Origin: an uncultured Bacteroidales bacterium
GTDB lineage: Bacteria; Bacteroidota; Bacteroidia; Bacteroidales; F082
Length of the DNA: 53,422 nucleotides
Assembly: GCA_947303625.1 (NCBI GenBank)
Contig: CAMYYV010000006.1
Coordinates: 1-53,422 of the forward strand
Direction: 5' to 3'
Shown: piece by piece, positions 41,265 through 49,349 of the stretch
Layout: each line of letters begins with the position of its first letter
Position numbering within the stretch: position 1 is the first letter of the stretch
Program-made: the position numbers and the translations under genes
Notes under the pieces: generated by a model
The model's input: only the letters and a program-made list of their open reading frames with translations
What the model was told of the DNA's origin: nothing
The model's database searches: none

Positions 41265-41861
41265 ATGGAATCAACTACATTCATCCTGGTCATGTCATTC
41301 TGGGGCATATTCACTCTTATTGGAGTAGGCATTTCTTTCTATGCTTTGCGTGAGGCTATCAAAAGAAAGAAAAGATGGATAAGCACACTAGGGGCATTGG
41401 CTTTCAGCATCCTTGTCACCTTCAGCCCTGCATATTGCTTGTATATTGTGGCTAACAAGTTCTGCGTCGCTCCCAACCCTTCCTGCCAAAAAGAGGTATT
41501 GATAGACGGAAAAACACTAATACAATACCAAGACACTACACATTTCTGTGATGCAAACGACAAGCTTTCCCCTTGCTTTATGGGTACAATTCCCAAAGGC
41601 GGCACTCCATCGAAAGCGGATATTTGCAAACATTGTGGGAAAAATTACACTTACCACAACACACACAAAGAACAACGTTATTTCAACTTGATGGTAGAAA
41701 TATCTGATGGGTCGAACCTATTCATCAATAAAACCTATTGCCTTCGACGCCACCATACCAGAATCGCCACAAGCCTAAATCATCGAATGAAAAAGGGTAC
41801 AGAGCACCGTCTCATTCCATTATTTGTTTGTATTCCCCAGCCTTCGACTCATCCCCATTGA
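41265..41861 (+). CDS. Small membrane protein of unknown function, possible 3' frameshift
   Basis: I do not recognise the family. The protein is 198 residues as read. Two membrane segments lie at about 5-28 and 42-64. A soluble part with six Cys follows, including a possible zinc-binding pair ICKHCGK (about 119-125). The last 40 residues (from about 158) are basic and low in hydrophobicity, and the end overlaps the opposite gene at 41812 by 50 nt. In another frame the DNA at 41727-41779 encodes PIAFDATIPESPQA and a stop, a more natural ending, so a frameshift near 41700-41735 is possible. A leader of about 200 nt upstream shows no clear promoter box. Confidence 0.5.
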   Translation: MESTTFILVMSFWGIFTLIGVGISFYALREAIKRKKRWISTLGALAFSILVTFSPAYCLYIVANKFCVAPNPSCQKEVLIDGKTLIQYQDTTHFCDANDKLSPCFMGTIPKGGTPSKADICKHCGKNYTYHNTHKEQRYFNLMVEISDGSNLFINKTYCLRRHHTRIATSLNHRMKKGTEHRLIPLFVCIPQPSTHPH

Positions 41862-42048
41862 GGGCATACAATTCGTAAAGATTGCGGCAGACCTCCTTGC
41901 GGACATTTTCTTCGGCCTCGGTGAAAGGCCCTTCACCCAATTTTTCGAGCACGCGTTCGTATTCCGCTATCAGTTCAGGGCCTTCTTCGCCATTCGACTC
42001 CATCGTCTTGGCGTTGTTGAAGGCAATCATCCAGTCTCTTAGTGCCAT
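41812..42048 (-). CDS. Small acidic unknown protein (78 residues)
   Basis: This 78-residue protein is largely helical and acidic: MALRDWMIAFNNAKTMESNG, EYERVLEKLGEGPFTEAEEN, VCRNLYELYALNGDESKAGE. The last two helices look like a TPR-type hairpin (NLYELYALNGDESKAGEYKQ). It follows the 42060-42851 gene by 11 nt and is probably co-transcribed with it. I infer a small adaptor protein but have no strong evidence. Confidence 0.55.
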   Translation of the reverse strand: MALRDWMIAFNNAKTMESNGEEGPELIAEYERVLEKLGEGPFTEAEENVRKEVCRNLYELYALNGDESKAGEYKQIME

Positions 42049-42059
42049 AATGCTTGGTT

Positions 42060-42851
42060 TTATTCTTGTTTTTCAATCACGTTCGTTATCCAATCCCAAT
42101 GGTTTTCCACGACCTCTTCCATGGGATATATCTTTTTCTCTTGGGTATCAATGTAAAAGAATTTGTCTCCTTTCATGGCAAAATAATAGCCAGGACTCCA
42201 AAAAACATAGTCTTTTGAAAAGTCCCAATCTGCCTTTCCAAAAAAAGTAGGAAAACAAAACACAAAATCTATCACATCGGCTTTAAATAATTTACCGAGA
42301 ATTTCTTCATAATTATGATCAAGCTCACGTATCGGGTATCCAAACTTGCAAAAAAACGTGTCTAAATCATGAGAAATATGGAGAATCGTGTCTAAATCAT
42401 GGGAAACATGGTGAATCTTGGAAAGTCGAGGATATCTCTTAACACAAGAATACGCCTTGTCATTTACAGTATCAAAAACAAATGAATCATTCACTCTTAT
42501 TCCAGCCTTCCCTTGTTCTACTAGTTTGACCCAGTCTGCCAAAAACTTTCCTCTCACAAAATAATTCTTGGTGAACAAGTTAGTGTCAACAAGGGATTCT
42601 TCATAGTAGAAATAATTTCCTCCCGGACCCTTATGGCAGTTATAGGTATCATAAACGACACAATTTTCTGGCTCAAAAGGGCGGACAAACTCCAACTTGT
42701 CATTGTCAAAGATAAAAGCCGAATCCAATTTCGACAAAATGAATTCATTCCGTTCCTTTATCGAAACAGAATCCACGATTCTTTCAAGAAGCGTTTGCGC
42801 GTTTGCCAAAGTCGAGCAAAAAATCAGTGCGAATAAAATGTATTTTTTCAT
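42060..42851 (-). CDS. Secreted protein of unknown function with internal tandem repeat
   Basis: I do not recognise the family. The protein has 263 residues and a signal peptide ending TLANAQ (about residue 19). The mature part is acidic and aromatic, without enzyme motifs, and ends in a segment KGDKFFYIDTQEKKIYPMEE. A 30-bp tandem duplication (42357-42416, four differences between units) encodes HVSHDLDTIL and HISHDLDTFF (near residues 145-165). The repeat is in frame and looks recent. The small helical protein gene follows 11 nt downstream. Confidence 0.65.
   Translation of the reverse strand: MKKYILFALIFCSTLANAQTLLERIVDSVSIKERNEFILSKLDSAFIFDNDKLEFVRPFEPENCVVYDTYNCHKGPGGNYFYYEESLVDTNLFTKNYFVRGKFLADWVKLVEQGKAGIRVNDSFVFDTVNDKAYSCVKRYPRLSKIHHVSHDLDTILHISHDLDTFFCKFGYPIRELDHNYEEILGKLFKADVIDFVFCFPTFFGKADWDFSKDYVFWSPGYYFAMKGDKFFYIDTQEKKIYPMEEVVENHWDWITNVIEKQE
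42357..42416 (-). repeat. 30-bp tandem duplication in the 42060-42851 gene
   Basis: Units 42357-42386 and 42387-42416 match at 26 of 30 positions (CGTGTCTAAATCATG start). They encode two ten-residue repeats containing SHDLDT. Confidence 0.8.
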
Positions 42852-42884
42852 AGTTCAAATCGTTATTTTGTCGTTTTATCGTTG

Positions 42885-42892
42885 CAAAAGTA
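42885..42892 (-). promoter_or_regulatory. Promoter -7 box (TACTTTTG) of the 42060-42851 gene
   Basis: The minus-strand TACTTTTGCAAC lies 33 nt before the ATG at 42851. Confidence 0.55.
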
Positions 42893-42963
42893 GAAAAATC
42901 TTTTTATCAAAGGAAAAAGTTTCAATATTTTTTCTTTTGAACCTTTTATGACGGAATATTCCC

Positions 42964-42971
42964 TATCTTTG
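42964..42971 (+). promoter_or_regulatory. Promoter -7 box (TATCTTTG) of glnA
   Basis: TATCTTTGCGC lies 58 nt before the ATG at 43030. A TTTTG at 42935-42939 could be the -33 element, with a slightly long spacer of 24 nt. Confidence 0.65.
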
Positions 42972-42995
42972 CGCAAAATCTTGAAATCTTGAAAT

Positions 42996-43018
42996 CTTGG
43001 AATTTTAAATCTTTAAAT
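42996..43018. repeat. AT-rich repeat, copy 2
   Basis: The reverse complement matches 4396-4418 at 22 of 23 positions. Short tandem TTGAAATC units precede it (42981-42999), within the glnA leader. Confidence 0.55.
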
Positions 43019-43029
43019 ACACAATTGTA

Positions 43030-44541
43030 ATGGACCAAAGAATTGCCATGAACCCCAATCGTCTGGTGCAGTACCTTCAGAAGCCTGCAGCAGAGTTCAC
43101 TCGCGCCGACATCATCCGTTATTGCGAGGAAAACCAAATCGAATTCGTCAACTTCCACTATTGTGGCTGGGACGGCAAGCTGAAGACCTTGAACTTCGTG
43201 ATCCACAGCCTCGAACACCTCGAGAACATCCTCACCGCCGGTGAGCGTGTCGACGGTTCGAGCCTCTTCCCCTTCATCGAAGCCGGAAAGAGCGACCTCT
43301 ATGTGGTGCCGAAGTACAAGACCGCCTTCCGCAACCCCTTCACTGAGACGCCCACCTTGGACATCCTTTGTTCGTTCTACAACCGCGACGGCGAGCCCTT
43401 CGAGAGCTCACCCGAGCACATCCTCCACAAAGCCCACGAAGTATTCAAGAAGACCACTGGCCTGCAGATGGAGACCATGGGCGAGCTGGAATACTACATC
43501 ATCGCCGACGACGAGCAAATCTACGAAGTGCCCGACCAGAAAGGCTACCACGAGAGCGCCCCTTTCAACAAGTTCACCGAGTACCGCGTCGAGGCCATGC
43601 GCCTCATCGCCCAGGCTGGCGGCTTGATTAAGTACGGTCACTCCGAAGTGGGTAACTTCACCCTCGACGGCAAGATCTACGAGCAGAACGAAATCGAGTT
43701 CCTGCCCACCAACATCGAAGACGCTGCCGACCAACTCGTGGTCGCCAAGTGGATCATGCGCCAGCTGGCCTACGAATACGGCGTCACCCTGACCTTCGCC
43801 CCGAAGATCACTGTGGGCAAGGCCGGTTCGGGTATGCACGTCCACTGCAAGTTCACCAAGGACGGCAAGAGCGTGATGGTGAAGAACGGCGAGCTGACCG
43901 ACTACGCCAAGAAGGCCATCGCCGGTTACATGGTGGCTGGCACCTCGCTGCCTGCCTTCGGTAACCCCAACCCGCTGTCGTTCCTGCGTTTGGTACCGCA
44001 TCAGGAAGCCCCGACTTCGCTGTGCTGGTCCTACAGCAACCGCAGCGCCTTGGTGCGCGTGCCGCTCGGCTGGATCAGCAACGGCAAGGATATGTCAGCT
44101 AACGCCAACCCGCTGGAGAAGAAGTCGAACAAGGACTTCAGCGAGAAGCAGACCTTCGAATGGCGTGCTTCAGATGGCTGCGCCGACATGTACCTGCTAA
44201 TGGCTGCCCTCTGCGCCGCCGCACGTCATGGCTTCGAGCTGCCCAACGCGCTTGAGATTGCAGAGAAGACCTATGTCGGCCTCGGCGTCAACATCCACGA
44301 CGAGAAGAACAAGGAGCTGCAGGAGAGCCTCGAGCAACTGCCCGACAGCTGCGTGGCTGCCGCCAAGGAACTGGCCAAGGACCGCGAGATCTACACCGCC
44401 AAAGGCGTGTTCTCCGACAGCATCGTCGACTACATGATCAAATACCTCACCGACTTCAACGATGCCCACCTCCGCAAGGAGCTCGGCAACGACACGAAGA
44501 AGATCCTGAAACTGGTGAAGGATAATATTCATGTAGGGTAA
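43030..44541 (+). CDS. glnA: Glutamine synthetase, type I-like
   Basis: The enzyme makes glutamine from glutamate, ammonia and ATP. It has 503 residues, as in the larger GSI-type enzymes. The beta-grasp domain includes NFHYCGWDGKLKTLNFVIHS and VDGSSLFPFIEAGKSDLYVVP (about 72-92). The catalytic beta-barrel includes ETMGELEYYII (about 148-158), GHSEVGNFTLDGKIYEQNEIE (about 198-218), GKAGSGMHVHCKF (about 263-275) and PHQEAPTSLCWSYSNRSALVRVP (about 323-345). Codon choice is strongly biased to C-ending codons, suggesting high expression. No adenylylation motif is obvious. A palindromic repeat follows directly downstream. Confidence 0.94.
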   Translation: MDQRIAMNPNRLVQYLQKPAAEFTRADIIRYCEENQIEFVNFHYCGWDGKLKTLNFVIHSLEHLENILTAGERVDGSSLFPFIEAGKSDLYVVPKYKTAFRNPFTETPTLDILCSFYNRDGEPFESSPEHILHKAHEVFKKTTGLQMETMGELEYYIIADDEQIYEVPDQKGYHESAPFNKFTEYRVEAMRLIAQAGGLIKYGHSEVGNFTLDGKIYEQNEIEFLPTNIEDAADQLVVAKWIMRQLAYEYGVTLTFAPKITVGKAGSGMHVHCKFTKDGKSVMVKNGELTDYAKKAIAGYMVAGTSLPAFGNPNPLSFLRLVPHQEAPTSLCWSYSNRSALVRVPLGWISNGKDMSANANPLEKKSNKDFSEKQTFEWRASDGCADMYLLMAALCAAARHGFELPNALEIAEKTYVGLGVNIHDEKNKELQESLEQLPDSCVAAAKELAKDREIYTAKGVFSDSIVDYMIKYLTDFNDAHLRKELGNDTKKILKLVKDNIHVG

Positions 44542-44550
44542 AACCGTTGC

Positions 44551-44569
44551 GGACACATGCAATGTGTCC
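44551..44569. repeat. GGACACAT...ATGTGTCC palindrome
   Basis: This perfect 8-bp inverted repeat with a 3-nt loop lies between glnA and the GT39 gene, flanked by CGTTGC and CTACA. It contains the GTG at 44564, an in-frame alternative start for the GT39 gene that I reject. Confidence 0.7.
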
Positions 44570-44575
44570 CTACAA

Positions 44576-46318
44576 ATGAATAATGCCATGACAAAGGACA
44601 GAACCATAAATTGGAAAATCCTCCTTTGTTGTGGCATTTTCATTTGGTTTGTCATCAACCTGCTGCAGGGCATCTTCACCGAGATCCAAGAGGATGAGGC
44701 TTACTATGCCCTCTACGGCGAGCACCTCGCTTGGGGTTATTTCGACCACCCGCCCATGGTGGGGCTGATGACCTTTCTCAGCAGCGTTTTCTTTTCGGGC
44801 GCATTGGGCATTAGGTTTTTCACGATTGTTGCTTCCTGCTTATCACTATTGGTGATATGGGAGATTGCGGATCAGTCCGCAAATCTTCGATTCGACGATG
44901 CGAAGCGAGTCAATGACGCCAAGAAAAAAGAGCCTGTTCTTTTCTTTGTTTTGGCGTTCTCCATTATTATGTTCAACATCTACGGCTTCGTCACCACGCC
45001 CGACGCGAGTCTGATTCTGTTTTCTGCCCTGTTTTTGCTGGTATATCAGCGCTATTTGGCCGATAACTCATGGAAAAACGCCTTGCTGATGGGTCTAATG
45101 ATGGCCTTGATGGTCTACAGCAAGTATCACGCTTTCCTTTTGCTGGGCTTGATCGTGCTATCGAACCTCAGATTATTGAAAGACGGCAAGTTTTGGGTGG
45201 CTTGTTTGTTGGCTTTGGCTTTACTCTCACCACATATTCTGTGGCAGGTCAACAACGACTTTCCAAGCTTCAAGTACCACCTTGCAGGACGCAACGAAGC
45301 TTTCCGCTGGAGTTATTTCTTGGAGTATCTACCTAACCAGCTGCTGATTTTTAATCCGTTTACCTTTGGGGCTGTGGTGTATGTGCTTATCAAGCGCAAA
45401 GCAACAAACACTTTTGAACGGGGATTGAAGTTCATCCTCATTGGTTTCTTTTTCTTCTTCTGGCTGATGGCCTTCCGCGGGCATGTGGAGCCGCATTGGA
45501 CCATCGTGTGCGTCATACCTGTAGTGGTGTTGGTATACCGTAAAGCCTTGATTGACGAAAAGCTAAAGAAATACATCAAGTGGTTCATCCTGCCCTCACT
45601 CCTTCTGGTTTTGGCTTTCCGCATCGTTCTGATGACACCTTTGACTGACCGCTTCGGATACCATGGCAAAGAACCTTATTATCGCGCCATCGAACAGGTT
45701 GCTGGAGACCGTCCCGTTGTGTTCCAAGGCTCGTTCCAACAGCCTGCGCTCTACCATTATTTCACAGGCAAGGAAAGCTCGACGCTGCAAAGCTACTACG
45801 ACCGTATGACACAATACGACCTCTGGCAGTTCGATAAGGACTGGATTGGCGACAAGGTGTTCGTTTGCGGTCCTGTCAATGGGCTATCACAGATTTATCA
45901 TCAAGATAATGTGGAGTTGGAAGGCTTCATGAGCGACGATTTTTCTTCAGCAAACCGTTTGTTGACCACATTTGAAATCACGAACGCCGATAAAGGCAAG
46001 ACCCCTGTATTCCATCATGGTGACACAATTCATATTGACTTCTCCGTCTACAATCCATGTGATGCGCCCATTGATTTTCACCATAAAGATTTCGGCATGA
46101 TCATCAAGGCACATTACCTGCCTGGTGACGAAATCAGTTACTGCATCTATGAGGATATTGCGGAATTCGGGGCACTATCCACCTATCATGGACACCTATA
46201 CACTATCGTTGGGGAAAAAATCAGCTTAGGCTCACACCGATTCAACCTTGGCATCGGCGATCGTGTTTCTTCCTTCATTACCGAAGAAAGCGGCATCAAT
46301 ATCAAGATTGAGCCCTAA
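44576..46318 (+). CDS. GT39/ArnT-like membrane glycosyltransferase
   Basis: This membrane enzyme has 580 residues from the ATG at 44576 (a second ATG is at 44588). About 10-11 membrane segments fill the first 380 residues. The GT39 (dolichyl-phosphate-mannose mannosyltransferase) signature is present in the first periplasmic loop: EIQEDEAYYALYGEHLAWG then YFDHPPMVGLM (about 35-65), where the DE pair is catalytic. The C-terminal 200 residues are soluble and probably periplasmic; the last part (from about 470) is beta-rich (FHHGDTIHIDFSVYNPCD). It would transfer a sugar from a polyprenyl-phosphate donor to lipid A, protein or glycan; the acceptor is unknown. Its end overlaps the opposite gene by 17 nt. 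Confidence 0.88.
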   Translation: MNNAMTKDRTINWKILLCCGIFIWFVINLLQGIFTEIQEDEAYYALYGEHLAWGYFDHPPMVGLMTFLSSVFFSGALGIRFFTIVASCLSLLVIWEIADQSANLRFDDAKRVNDAKKKEPVLFFVLAFSIIMFNIYGFVTTPDASLILFSALFLLVYQRYLADNSWKNALLMGLMMALMVYSKYHAFLLLGLIVLSNLRLLKDGKFWVACLLALALLSPHILWQVNNDFPSFKYHLAGRNEAFRWSYFLEYLPNQLLIFNPFTFGAVVYVLIKRKATNTFERGLKFILIGFFFFFWLMAFRGHVEPHWTIVCVIPVVVLVYRKALIDEKLKKYIKWFILPSLLLVLAFRIVLMTPLTDRFGYHGKEPYYRAIEQVAGDRPVVFQGSFQQPALYHYFTGKESSTLQSYYDRMTQYDLWQFDKDWIGDKVFVCGPVNGLSQIYHQDNVELEGFMSDDFSSANRLLTTFEITNADKGKTPVFHHGDTIHIDFSVYNPCDAPIDFHHKDFGMIIKAHYLPGDEISYCIYEDIAEFGALSTYHGHLYTIVGEKISLGSHRFNLGIGDRVSSFITEESGINIKIEP

Positions 46319-46823
46319 GCTGGGCTACCTCTTCTTCTTGCTCGCGCATCTGTTGTCGGACCGTATTGATATCGGTCTGCTTCTTTTTCTTGTTGATCAT
46401 TTGTTGCTCGCATTCGGCAATGGTTTCGAGGACAAAGCGTAGGTTCTTGTCTTTTTCCATGATGAAAGCATGGACAATGCCCTCGGCCTGACGCAGGCTG
46501 CGCATGATAGCCATCTGACGCTCGGGCGATAGGGTGTTTTGTATAAGGAGCAGGTAGTCAATACGGGGTTTGAAGGGGTAGAGCACGCGCTCGCGGCTAG
46601 AGAGGCTGACGAGATTGTATACGTTATAGTTCTCACCAGCAGTATAATAGAAGAATGCGAAGGGGGTGCCTTCAAAGACGAGGTCGTCGTGACGCGCCAG
46701 GTCGATGGCAAGGGCATTGTTTACGTTATAGGCCAGCTTGTAGTCGGGCAGACTCGTATTGATGCCGATTACTGTGGTCTCGTCGAAGGACGGTATTTGT
46801 ATCTTGTTACTCTTGGGTTTCAT
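46302..46823 (-). CDS. IPExxxVDY family protein
   Basis: The protein has 173 residues from the ATG at 46823; the next in-frame start upstream (46838) would add five residues and overlap the promoter box. It matches the Bacteroidota-specific IPExxxVDY family: DYKLAYNVNNALAIDLAR (about 27-44), then FYYTAGENYNVYNLVS (about 60-75) and PFKPRIDYLLLIQNT (about 85-99), where RIDY stands for the name motif. A C-terminal coiled coil rich in Glu, Gln and Lys runs from about 130. Function is unknown. It follows rnc, as in other members of the phylum. The -7 box ends 4 nt before the start codon. Confidence 0.88.
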   Translation of the reverse strand: MKPKSNKIQIPSFDETTVIGINTSLPDYKLAYNVNNALAIDLARHDDLVFEGTPFAFFYYTAGENYNVYNLVSLSSRERVLYPFKPRIDYLLLIQNTLSPERQMAIMRSLRQAEGIVHAFIMEKDKNLRFVLETIAECEQQMINKKKKQTDINTVRQQMREQEEEVAQLRAQS

Positions 46824-46827
46824 GCCG

Positions 46828-46835
46828 CAAAGATA
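46828..46835 (-). promoter_or_regulatory. Promoter -7 box (TATCTTTG) of the IPExxxVDY gene
   Basis: On the minus strand TATCTTTG is followed by CGGC and ATG. The transcript would be leaderless. The box sits in the short gap after rnc, so the gene can also be read from the upstream operon. Confidence 0.6.
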
Positions 46836-46840
46836 CACAA

Positions 46841-47560
46841 TTATTCCGTAGGATTCAAGGCTTTATACGTCTTTTCCGCCGCAAGCTGTTCGGCGCCGCG
46901 GATGGAGCGGAAGGTGGCGTCACCGTAGGGTTGGTCGTCGATAAAGACCTGCACGTGGAATTCTTTCTTGTGGCCGTCACCAATCTCCTCCAACATGCGG
47001 AATTCGAGATGGTGCTTATGTTTCTGTGCCCATTCGAGGAGCTTGCTCTTAAAGTTGACATCGGTGTTTTGCAGCTCGTCGATGTCGATATGGACACGGA
47101 CGATGTGGTCGATGATGATACGACGAGCGAAGTCGTAGCCACGGTCTAAATAGATGGCACCCATGAGCGCCTCAAAGGCATTGCCGCCCATTGATCGGGC
47201 GGCACTGCTGTCGGGAGTGTGCTGTATGTAGCTATCGAGACCAAGTTTCTGTGCGAGCTTGTTGAGCGACACGCGGCTGACAATACGCGACCGCATCTCG
47301 GTAAGGAACCCTTCAGCTTGGGTGGGATAGGTGTGGAAGAGGTAGTCGGCCACGGCAAGGCTGAGCACAGCATCGCCGAGGTACTCCATGCGTTCGTTGC
47401 TGACGTGGTAGTTGCCTACGGTCTCGGCCGCCATCGACTTATGAGTGAAGGCGACGTGATAAAGTGCGATGTTCTTCGGGTAGAAGCCGAAGGTATTGTG
47501 GATGTAGTAGTAAAGTTCCTTGTCGGAAGGGTCGGTGGGTGCGCGATGAAAGAGAGGCAT
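46841..47560 (-). CDS. rnc: Ribonuclease III
   Basis: RNase III cuts double-stranded RNA, including rRNA precursors. The protein has 239 residues. The RNase III signature is HVSNERMEYLGDAVLSLAVADYLF (about 52-75), with the catalytic Glu and Asp pair in ERMEYLGDAV and a second acidic site in NAFEALMGAIYLDRG (about 127-141). The C-terminal double-stranded-RNA-binding domain (about 168-237) shows FKSKLLEWAQKHKHHLEFRM and GDATFRSIRGAEQLAAEKTYKAL. It follows fabF by 3 nt. Confidence 0.95.
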   Translation of the reverse strand: MPLFHRAPTDPSDKELYYYIHNTFGFYPKNIALYHVAFTHKSMAAETVGNYHVSNERMEYLGDAVLSLAVADYLFHTYPTQAEGFLTEMRSRIVSRVSLNKLAQKLGLDSYIQHTPDSSAARSMGGNAFEALMGAIYLDRGYDFARRIIIDHIVRVHIDIDELQNTDVNFKSKLLEWAQKHKHHLEFRMLEEIGDGHKKEFHVQVFIDDQPYGDATFRSIRGAEQLAAEKTYKALNPTE

Positions 47561-47563
47561 CTT

Positions 47564-48817
47564 TTACTGCTCGTACTTTTTAAAGATGAGAGATGCGTTT
47601 TGTCCACCGAAGCCGAACGAGTTGGACAATCCGTAGTGGATGTCACGCTTGCGGGCTTTGTTGAAGACGATATCGAGTTTGGGATCGATTTGCGGGTCGT
47701 CGTCGAAATGGTTGATGGTTGGAGGGATGATGCCGTTCTTAAGGGCAAGGATGGTGGCGATGGCTTCCACAGCACCGGCACCACCGAGGAGGTGACCCAC
47801 CATCGACTTGGTGGAGTTGATGCTGATATTGTAGGCATCTTCGCCGAACACCTTCTTGATCGCCAGGGTCTCGGCGATATCACCCATAGGCGTTGAGGTG
47901 CCGTGTGCGTTGATGTGGTCGATGGCATCGGGGGTCAGTCCGGCATCGCGGAGGGCACGTTGCATGCTGAGGGCGCCGCCAGCGCCTTCCGGGTCAGGAG
48001 CGGTGATGTGATAGGCATCGGCCGACTCGCCGCCGCCCACCACTTCAGCATAAATCTTGGCACCACGCGCGATGGCGTGTTCGTATTCCTCGAGGACAAG
48101 GCTGCCTGCTCCTTCGCCTAAGACGAAGCCGTCGCGGTTGAGGTCGAAGGGACGGGAGGCCGTCAGCGGGTCGTCGTTACGGGTCGAGAGGGCTTTCATG
48201 GCGTTGAAGCCACCGATACCGAGTTGGCCAATAGCCGCCCCAGCACCGCCGGCAACGACAGCCTGGCATCTGCCCGCACGGATGTAGTTGAAAGCTTCGA
48301 TAATGGCATGCGTCGAGGAGGCACAAGCCGAAACGGTGGCAAAGTTAGGGCCACGGAAGCCGTATTTGATAGAGATGACGCCACCCGGCATGTTGACGAT
48401 CATCTTGGTGATGAGGAAGGGACCGAAACGCGGTGTGCCGTCAGTTTGCGCGTATTCCATCGTCTCATGATAGAGGTGGTTAACGCCGCCGATGCCCGAG
48501 GTCATCATGACGCCCACCTCATCCAAGTCGCAGTTCTCTGCAGTGAGACCCGAGTCGGCCACGGCCTCGTCAGCGGAAATGAGGCCGAATTGTGCGAAGT
48601 GGTCGTACTTGCGCACGTTCTTCTTCTCAAAATAAGCCTCAGGGTCGTAGTCTTTCACCTCGCAGGCGAAACGCGTCTTGAATAAAGTAGAATCGAAACG
48701 GGTAATCTCACCGACACCGTTTTTGCCCTTCACCAGACCGTCCCAAAACTCAGGAACGGTTTTTCCTATGGGGGTGATGGCACCAAGGCCTGTGACGACT
48801 ACGCGTTTCGATTCCAT
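47564..48817 (-). CDS. fabF: Beta-ketoacyl-ACP synthase II
   Basis: This condensing enzyme extends fatty acyl chains on acyl carrier protein. It has 417 residues. The active-site cysteine lies in VSACASSTHAI (about 163-173), the two histidines in INAHGTSTPMGD (about 303-314) and SMVGHLLGGAGAVEA (about 338-352). The C-terminal SNSFGFGGQNASLIF (about 398-412) is also typical. It follows acpP by 23 nt and precedes rnc by 3 nt, the standard gene order in Bacteroidota. Confidence 0.96.
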   Translation of the reverse strand: MESKRVVVTGLGAITPIGKTVPEFWDGLVKGKNGVGEITRFDSTLFKTRFACEVKDYDPEAYFEKKNVRKYDHFAQFGLISADEAVADSGLTAENCDLDEVGVMMTSGIGGVNHLYHETMEYAQTDGTPRFGPFLITKMIVNMPGGVISIKYGFRGPNFATVSACASSTHAIIEAFNYIRAGRCQAVVAGGAGAAIGQLGIGGFNAMKALSTRNDDPLTASRPFDLNRDGFVLGEGAGSLVLEEYEHAIARGAKIYAEVVGGGESADAYHITAPDPEGAGGALSMQRALRDAGLTPDAIDHINAHGTSTPMGDIAETLAIKKVFGEDAYNISINSTKSMVGHLLGGAGAVEAIATILALKNGIIPPTINHFDDDPQIDPKLDIVFNKARKRDIHYGLSNSFGFGGQNASLIFKKYEQ

Positions 48818-48840
48818 AAATAGCTTTATTTGCTTAGAAA

Positions 48841-49095
48841 TTAGTTGTTTTCAGCACGCATCTTCTCGATGAGCTTCACAACGTCACCCACAGTCTGGAT
48901 GTTTTCCTGTTGGTCGTCCGGGATGGAGAGGTTGAAGCTCTTTTCAAATTCCATCATCAGTTCGACGGTGTCCAAAGAATCGGCACCCAGGTCGTTGGTA
49001 AAGCTGGCTTCCATAGTGACTTCCGAAGGATCCACGCCGAGTTTCTCAGCAATGATCGGAACGATTTCATTCAAAATTTCTTGCATAGTTCTCAA
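48841..49095 (-). CDS. acpP: Acyl carrier protein
   Basis: This small acidic carrier of 84 residues holds the growing fatty acid on phosphopantetheine. The attachment serine lies in [17 protein letters not shown] (Ser39 region), the family hallmark. Helix 1 includes [16 protein letters not shown] and the last helix [14 protein letters not shown]. It is the first gene of the acpP-fabF-rnc operon and is read from the promoter at 49118-49125. Confidence 0.97.
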   Translation of the reverse strand: MRTMQEILNEIVPIIAEKLGVDPSEVTMEASFTNDLGADSLDTVELMMEFEKSFNLSIPDDQQENIQTVGDVVKLIEKMRAENN

Positions 49096-49117
49096 TTTTT
49101 AGTTGATAAATAGGCCG

Positions 49118-49125
49118 CAAAGATA
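49118..49125 (-). promoter_or_regulatory. Promoter -7 box (TATCTTTG) of the acpP operon
   Basis: The minus-strand TATCTTTGCGGCC lies 22 nt before the ATG at 49095. A second box-like TACCTTTG on the same strand lies at 49234-49241 in the same 254-nt gap, but it is less convincing. Confidence 0.65.
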
Positions 49126-49322
49126 AGACTTATTTCCAATTCAAAAGCAAACTTTTTACCAATAAATTGATAATCAATTGCTTAAAAAGAATATCGTTCT
49201 ACCTCGTGACCACTAATTACTCGTTTTCGAGTGCAAAGGTACAACTTTTTTTTAAAATGATATCTTTTTTCGGTTTTTTGGCTATTTGGCGACAAAAATG
49301 TCTCAGTTCAAGTAATTCTTTG

Positions 49323-49330
49323 TACTTTTA
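49323..49330 (+). promoter_or_regulatory. Promoter -7 box (TACTTTTA) of polA
   Basis: TACTTTTACACC matches the -7 consensus except for the last base; it lies 19 nt before the ATG at 49350. Confidence 0.45.
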
Positions 49331-49349
49331 CACCTTCAAATAAAACCCC

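Noticed and set aside
49096-49349. Hidden gene or small RNA in the acpP-polA gap
   Set aside because: The 254-nt gap is AT-rich with promoter boxes for both flanking genes and an extra TACCTTTG at 49234-49241, but no reading frame or clear RNA structure was seen.
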